Part shown: positions 6,735 to 8,757 of the stretch, piece by piece | Numbering within the stretch: position 1 is the first letter of the stretch | How the letters are laid out: every line of letters begins with the position of its first letter | Assembly (NCBI GenBank): GCA_024639625.1 | Contig: JAHEIA010000099.1 | Coordinates: forward strand, 1-8,757 | Origin: Chromatiales bacterium | GTDB lineage: Bacteria; Pseudomonadota; Gammaproteobacteria; Chromatiales; Chromatiaceae | Direction of reading: 5' to 3' | Length of the DNA stretch: 8,757 bases | The notes under the pieces: generated by a model | The model's database searches: none | Told to the model about the DNA's origin: nothing | The model's input: the letters and a program-made list of their open reading frames with translations, nothing else | Program-made: the position numbers and the translations under genes

Positions 6735-7153
6735 GCTTATTGAGGTGCGTTGGCGGCGAAAGAGCACATCTACCGGTGCTTCTGAATGAAACGGGGATAA
6801 AGCCTCGGTAGAGCGATCATACAGCCCGCGCCACCGGTATCTTGCTTGGGGAGAGCGGCTACCCGAATGGAACGCACCCGATTCTATGTTCAATTAAAGG
6901 GTATTACAATAGCGCCCCGGAGCCGCTGCGGCTGTCCAGTGCCACATCGCGTCCGGTCCGTTTTTCCGCAGCGAGGCGCCCCGCTGCTCCGGGCGTGGCC
7001 AATCATCGGCAAGATCGTGCCGATGAGCGGCGGCGGTCCTCGCTTGGCGGAAAGAAAGCTAAGGATTTCCAGATTGAACGAAATTGTGCATGCTGTCGCA
7101 GCCCCGCTGCGCCCCTTTTCCGGGCCCCGAGCGTTGATTGCGCGGGTCCCTGG
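6735..7153. promoter_or_regulatory. Gene-free divergent region between the two glycosyltransferase genes
   Basis: About 420 bases separate two genes read away from each other. No convincing gene lies here: the open frames crossing it lack family similarity and ribosome binding sites. The middle (about 6880-6910) is markedly AT-rich compared with its surroundings. The rest is GC-rich, and I saw no strong repeat in it. The region should hold the promoters of both polysaccharide units and long leaders for them. Confidence 0.5.
6881..6909 (-). promoter_or_regulatory. Sigma70-like promoter for the GT2-DUF2304 unit
   Basis: On the minus strand TTGTAA (6904-6909) and TAGAAT (6881-6886) are separated by exactly 17 bases. 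They match the -35 consensus at four of six positions and the -10 consensus at five of six. Transcription would begin near 6874, giving a leader of about 140 bases before the ATG at 6734. The plus strand of the same patch has TACAAT (6905-6910), a possible -10 for the divergent gene, but with a poor -35. Confidence 0.45.
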
Positions 7154-8191
7154 GTGACCGAGTCCATCGCTCCCGCGGTCTGCGCCGTCGTCCTCAATTG
7201 GAACCGCGCTGCGGATACCTTGGGCTGCCTGAATTCCCTGCTCCCGGCGGTCGCCGCCGGAAAGCTCTGTGTCGTGGTTTGCGACAACGCTTCCAGCGAC
7301 CTGTCGAGGAGCCGGATCCAGGACTGGGCGCAGGCCAATTTCGACAGTGTCGAGCTCGGCGCCGGCGACGGAAGCTGGGATTTTGCCCTGATCAACACGG
7401 GGGGCAATCTCGGCTATTCCGGAGGCAATAACGTAGGGATTCGACATGCGTTGAACAAGGGGGTCGACTATATATGGGTCCTCAACAACGATACCGTGAT
7501 CGCTGATAGCGCGGTAGACCGGTTGCTCGAATGTGCCGCGTCGAACCCAAGCAAGCGTATCTTCGGGAGTACTATATTGGACTTCCGCGATCAGGGGCGC
7601 ATCCAGTATGCGGGGGGCGGGCTCTATCAGCCGGCGACGACGATTTGCCGCTTTCCACTGCGCGGGGAAAGATATGCCGACCTGGATCCTGAGGCAGCAC
7701 CTGTGGCGCTGGATTATGTTACTGGCGCTGCTTTGTTCTGTCGCGCCGGCGTGTTCCGCGAGATCGGCTTATTCGACGAGGGCTATTTCCTCTATTTTGA
7801 GGAACTCGATCTGGTCGAGCGTATCCCGGAAGGGAAAGAGAGCTTGTATTGGTGTACGGATAGCGTGGTGTACCACAAGGAAGGAGTCTCTATGGCCGCT
7901 CTAGGGTCCTCGGCCGCTCCGCGCGGGCACCTGGATTCCCCGGAGCGTGAATATTGCGAAAACTTCAGTGCGCTGTTTTTCACCAGGAAGCACCATAGGA
8001 AGTGGCTGTTTTCAGCGGCTATGGCTCGCTTTATGGGCAAGGCCGTGAGGTTCGTGGTCCACAACCGCCTGCACCTATTCCCCATGCTGCTCCGAGCTTA
8101 TAGAGACGCGCTTTTCCGCGCCGAGCGGCAAACCGAATTCCGTGCTGCCGGATCTCCCGAAGAGGTGATTTGGCTGGGGGTTATCCGGTAA
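7154..8191 (+). CDS. Family 2 glycosyltransferase, WbbL/rhamnosyltransferase-like
   Basis: The protein has 345 residues. The GT-A domain occupies about residues 6-245. VCAVVLNWNR at 9-18 is the first strand, and CDNASSD at 43-49 contacts the nucleotide. NTGGNLGYSGGNNVGI at 81-96 is the hallmark of the WbbL/RfbF branch, and VLNNDT at 109-114 supplies the metal-binding position. GYFLYFEELDL at 210-220 holds the likely catalytic base (the EELD cluster), and VVYHKEG at 238-244 closes the core. The remaining 100 residues are basic and hydrophobic in places (about 280-320), as expected for binding a lipid-linked acceptor. It probably adds rhamnose or another deoxysugar to a growing O-antigen or capsule in the cytoplasm; the sugar cannot be read from sequence. 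The frame is open to 6842, but those 104 residues look non-coding and contain no ATG. The GTG at 7154 is the natural start by family alignment, although its ribosome binding site is weak. Confidence 0.88.
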   Translation: MTESIAPAVCAVVLNWNRAADTLGCLNSLLPAVAAGKLCVVVCDNASSDLSRSRIQDWAQANFDSVELGAGDGSWDFALINTGGNLGYSGGNNVGIRHALNKGVDYIWVLNNDTVIADSAVDRLLECAASNPSKRIFGSTILDFRDQGRIQYAGGGLYQPATTICRFPLRGERYADLDPEAAPVALDYVTGAALFCRAGVFREIGLFDEGYFLYFEELDLVERIPEGKESLYWCTDSVVYHKEGVSMAALGSSAAPRGHLDSPEREYCENFSALFFTRKHHRKWLFSAAMARFMGKAVRFVVHNRLHLFPMLLRAYRDALFRAERQTEFRAAGSPEEVIWLGVIR

Positions 8192-8205
8192 CGGCCGGTG
8201 TTACC
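8187..8205 (+). repeat. Short inverted repeat over the glycosyltransferase stop codon
   Basis: GGTAAC (8187-8192) and GTTACC (8200-8205) pair perfectly around a seven-base loop, with the TAA stop inside the first arm. No T tract follows, so it is not a standard terminator. It could be a small mRNA structure or chance. The rest of the gap to the next gene (to 8385) shows no gene or other signal. Confidence 0.3.
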
Positions 8206-8385
8206 TGCAAGCGGGCGGCCGGGAAGCCAGACCGGTGTTGGAATTCTGGCGGAAGTCCATTGCGCGATACCGGGACGCGGTACCTGAGGTGCCCTTGGTT
8301 CCTGTGGCGGCGGGCTGTCGGAGTAGGATGCCCCGGTCGGTGGTGGCACTGCCGGGCATGGGCAATCAAATAGGGTCGGGTAGCT

Positions 8386-8757
8386 ATGAGTTTGTTGGAC
8401 GCAAGATACCGAAATCTCGTTGTTTATAAGGCGTTGGCCGGTTTGCGGGCGGATGCGGCGCGAAATTATCTGAGTTTCGGCTGGTGGGTTCTCGAACCCC
8501 TGATCGGCATGGTGGTGTATTACGTCGTGTTCGGCCTGCTGATGCAACGGGGCACAAAAGACTTCGTGCCCTTCCTGCTAATCGGTCTCGTTGTCTGGCA
8601 ATGGACCGACAACACGATTAAGCAGGGTATCGGATCGATTCTGCAGGGTGCGCGCCTGATGTCTCAGGTCGATATCCCCAAAACGTTCTTCCCCAGCGTA
8701 AGCATCGCGATGGTGACGATCAAATGGATGATCGTGTTCAGTATTTTGCTGGCATTC
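8386..8757 (+). CDS. ABC-2 type polysaccharide export permease (Wzm/KpsM-like), N-terminal part
   Basis: The first 124 codons are present and the frame is open to the right edge of the window. The protein starts MSLLDARYRNLVVYKALAGL, a cytoplasmic amphipathic start. It continues with DAARNYLSFGWWVLEPLIG, where the pattern LG.WW.LEPL is typical of O-antigen and capsule ABC exporters. Membrane helices follow at about 39-53 (MVVYYVVFGLL) and 61-75 (VPFLLIGLVVWQW). The segment SILQGARLMSQVDIPKTFFP (about 85-104) is another family hallmark (usually N..LI....FPK..LP). The last helix in view begins near 112. With an ATP-binding partner (Wzt/KpsT type, expected downstream) it would move a lipid-linked polysaccharide across the inner membrane. 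The ATG at 8386 has a modest AGGGT nine bases upstream. It follows the WbbL-like gene by 194 bases on the same strand. Confidence 0.88.
   Translation, partial: MSLLDARYRNLVVYKALAGLRADAARNYLSFGWWVLEPLIGMVVYYVVFGLLMQRGTKDFVPFLLIGLVVWQWTDNTIKQGIGSILQGARLMSQVDIPKTFFPSVSIAMVTIKWMIVFSILLAF

Noticed and set aside
6735..6893. N-terminal extension of the minus-strand GT2 to a TTG at 6893
   Set aside because: It would run through the candidate promoter and adds 53 residues with no family match; the fold starts just after the ATG at 6734.
6842..7153. Extension of the WbbL-like glycosyltransferase by 104 residues at its N-terminus
   Set aside because: The extension starts with TTG, looks non-coding, and the GT2 fold begins within ten residues of the GTG at 7154.
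6846..7157. Open frame of 103 codons upstream of the WbbL-like gene, ending in a GTGA overlap with its GTG start
   Set aside because: No similarity to any family I recognise, arginine/proline-rich translation typical of GC-rich non-coding sequence, no ribosome binding site before its start or before the internal ATG at 7023. The GTGA overlap could be chance.
8192..8385. Possible small gene or frameshifted remnant between the WbbL-like gene and the ABC permease
   Set aside because: All three plus-strand frames were read; none continues the glycosyltransferase or resembles a known small protein, and no ribosome binding site fits.
8098..8547. Minus-strand open frame of 149 codons across the end of the WbbL-like gene and the start of the ABC permease
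   Set aside because: It overlaps two recognised genes on the other strand and has no recognisable domain.

Overview
The window looks like chromosome from a GC-rich gammaproteobacterium. The first third carries housekeeping genes typical of that class: a divergently transcribed engB/yihA-type GTPase start, a cytochrome c5-like monohaem cytochrome, a Rep-type helicase and a small DUF2782 exported protein. A free-living or sulfur/halophilic lineage (for example Chromatiales) would fit, but that is inference. I saw no tRNA, rRNA, CRISPR array, transposase or insertion-sequence ends.

Layout. 1-83 (minus): N-terminus of a probable engB, cut by the window edge. 84-247: divergent intergenic region with an AT-rich palindrome and candidate -10 boxes on both strands. 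248-736 (plus): membrane-anchored cytochrome c5-like protein, followed by a GNRA-loop hairpin at 772-791. 817-2829 (minus): complete Rep helicase, convergent with the cytochrome gene. 3137-3478 (plus): DUF2782 protein with a signal peptide. 3610-5545 (plus): overlapping dctQ-dctM genes for the membrane part of a TRAP transporter, with no substrate-binding (DctP) gene beside them. 5597-6734 (minus): a two-gene unit encoding a DPM1-like family 2 glycosyltransferase and a small DUF2304 membrane protein, separated by at most 18 bases. 6735-7153: a gene-free divergent region. 7154-8191 (plus): a second, WbbL/rhamnosyltransferase-like family 2 glycosyltransferase. 8386-8757 (plus): the start of an ABC-2 polysaccharide export permease (Wzm/KpsM type), running off the right edge.

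How the genes work together. The left part is a set of independent housekeeping genes. The TRAP pair forms one translationally coupled unit for sodium- or proton-driven uptake of an organic acid or similar solute, and needs a binding protein from elsewhere. From about 5.6 kb onward the window enters a surface-polysaccharide locus. The WbbL-like enzyme probably adds a sugar to a lipid-linked glycan, which the ABC exporter would move across the inner membrane. The divergent GT2-DUF2304 pair probably makes or uses a polyprenyl-phosphate sugar at the membrane. No clearly new system is evident. The points most worth a second look are the GT2-DUF2304 pair, the orphan TRAP permeases and the divergent control region between the two glycosyltransferases.
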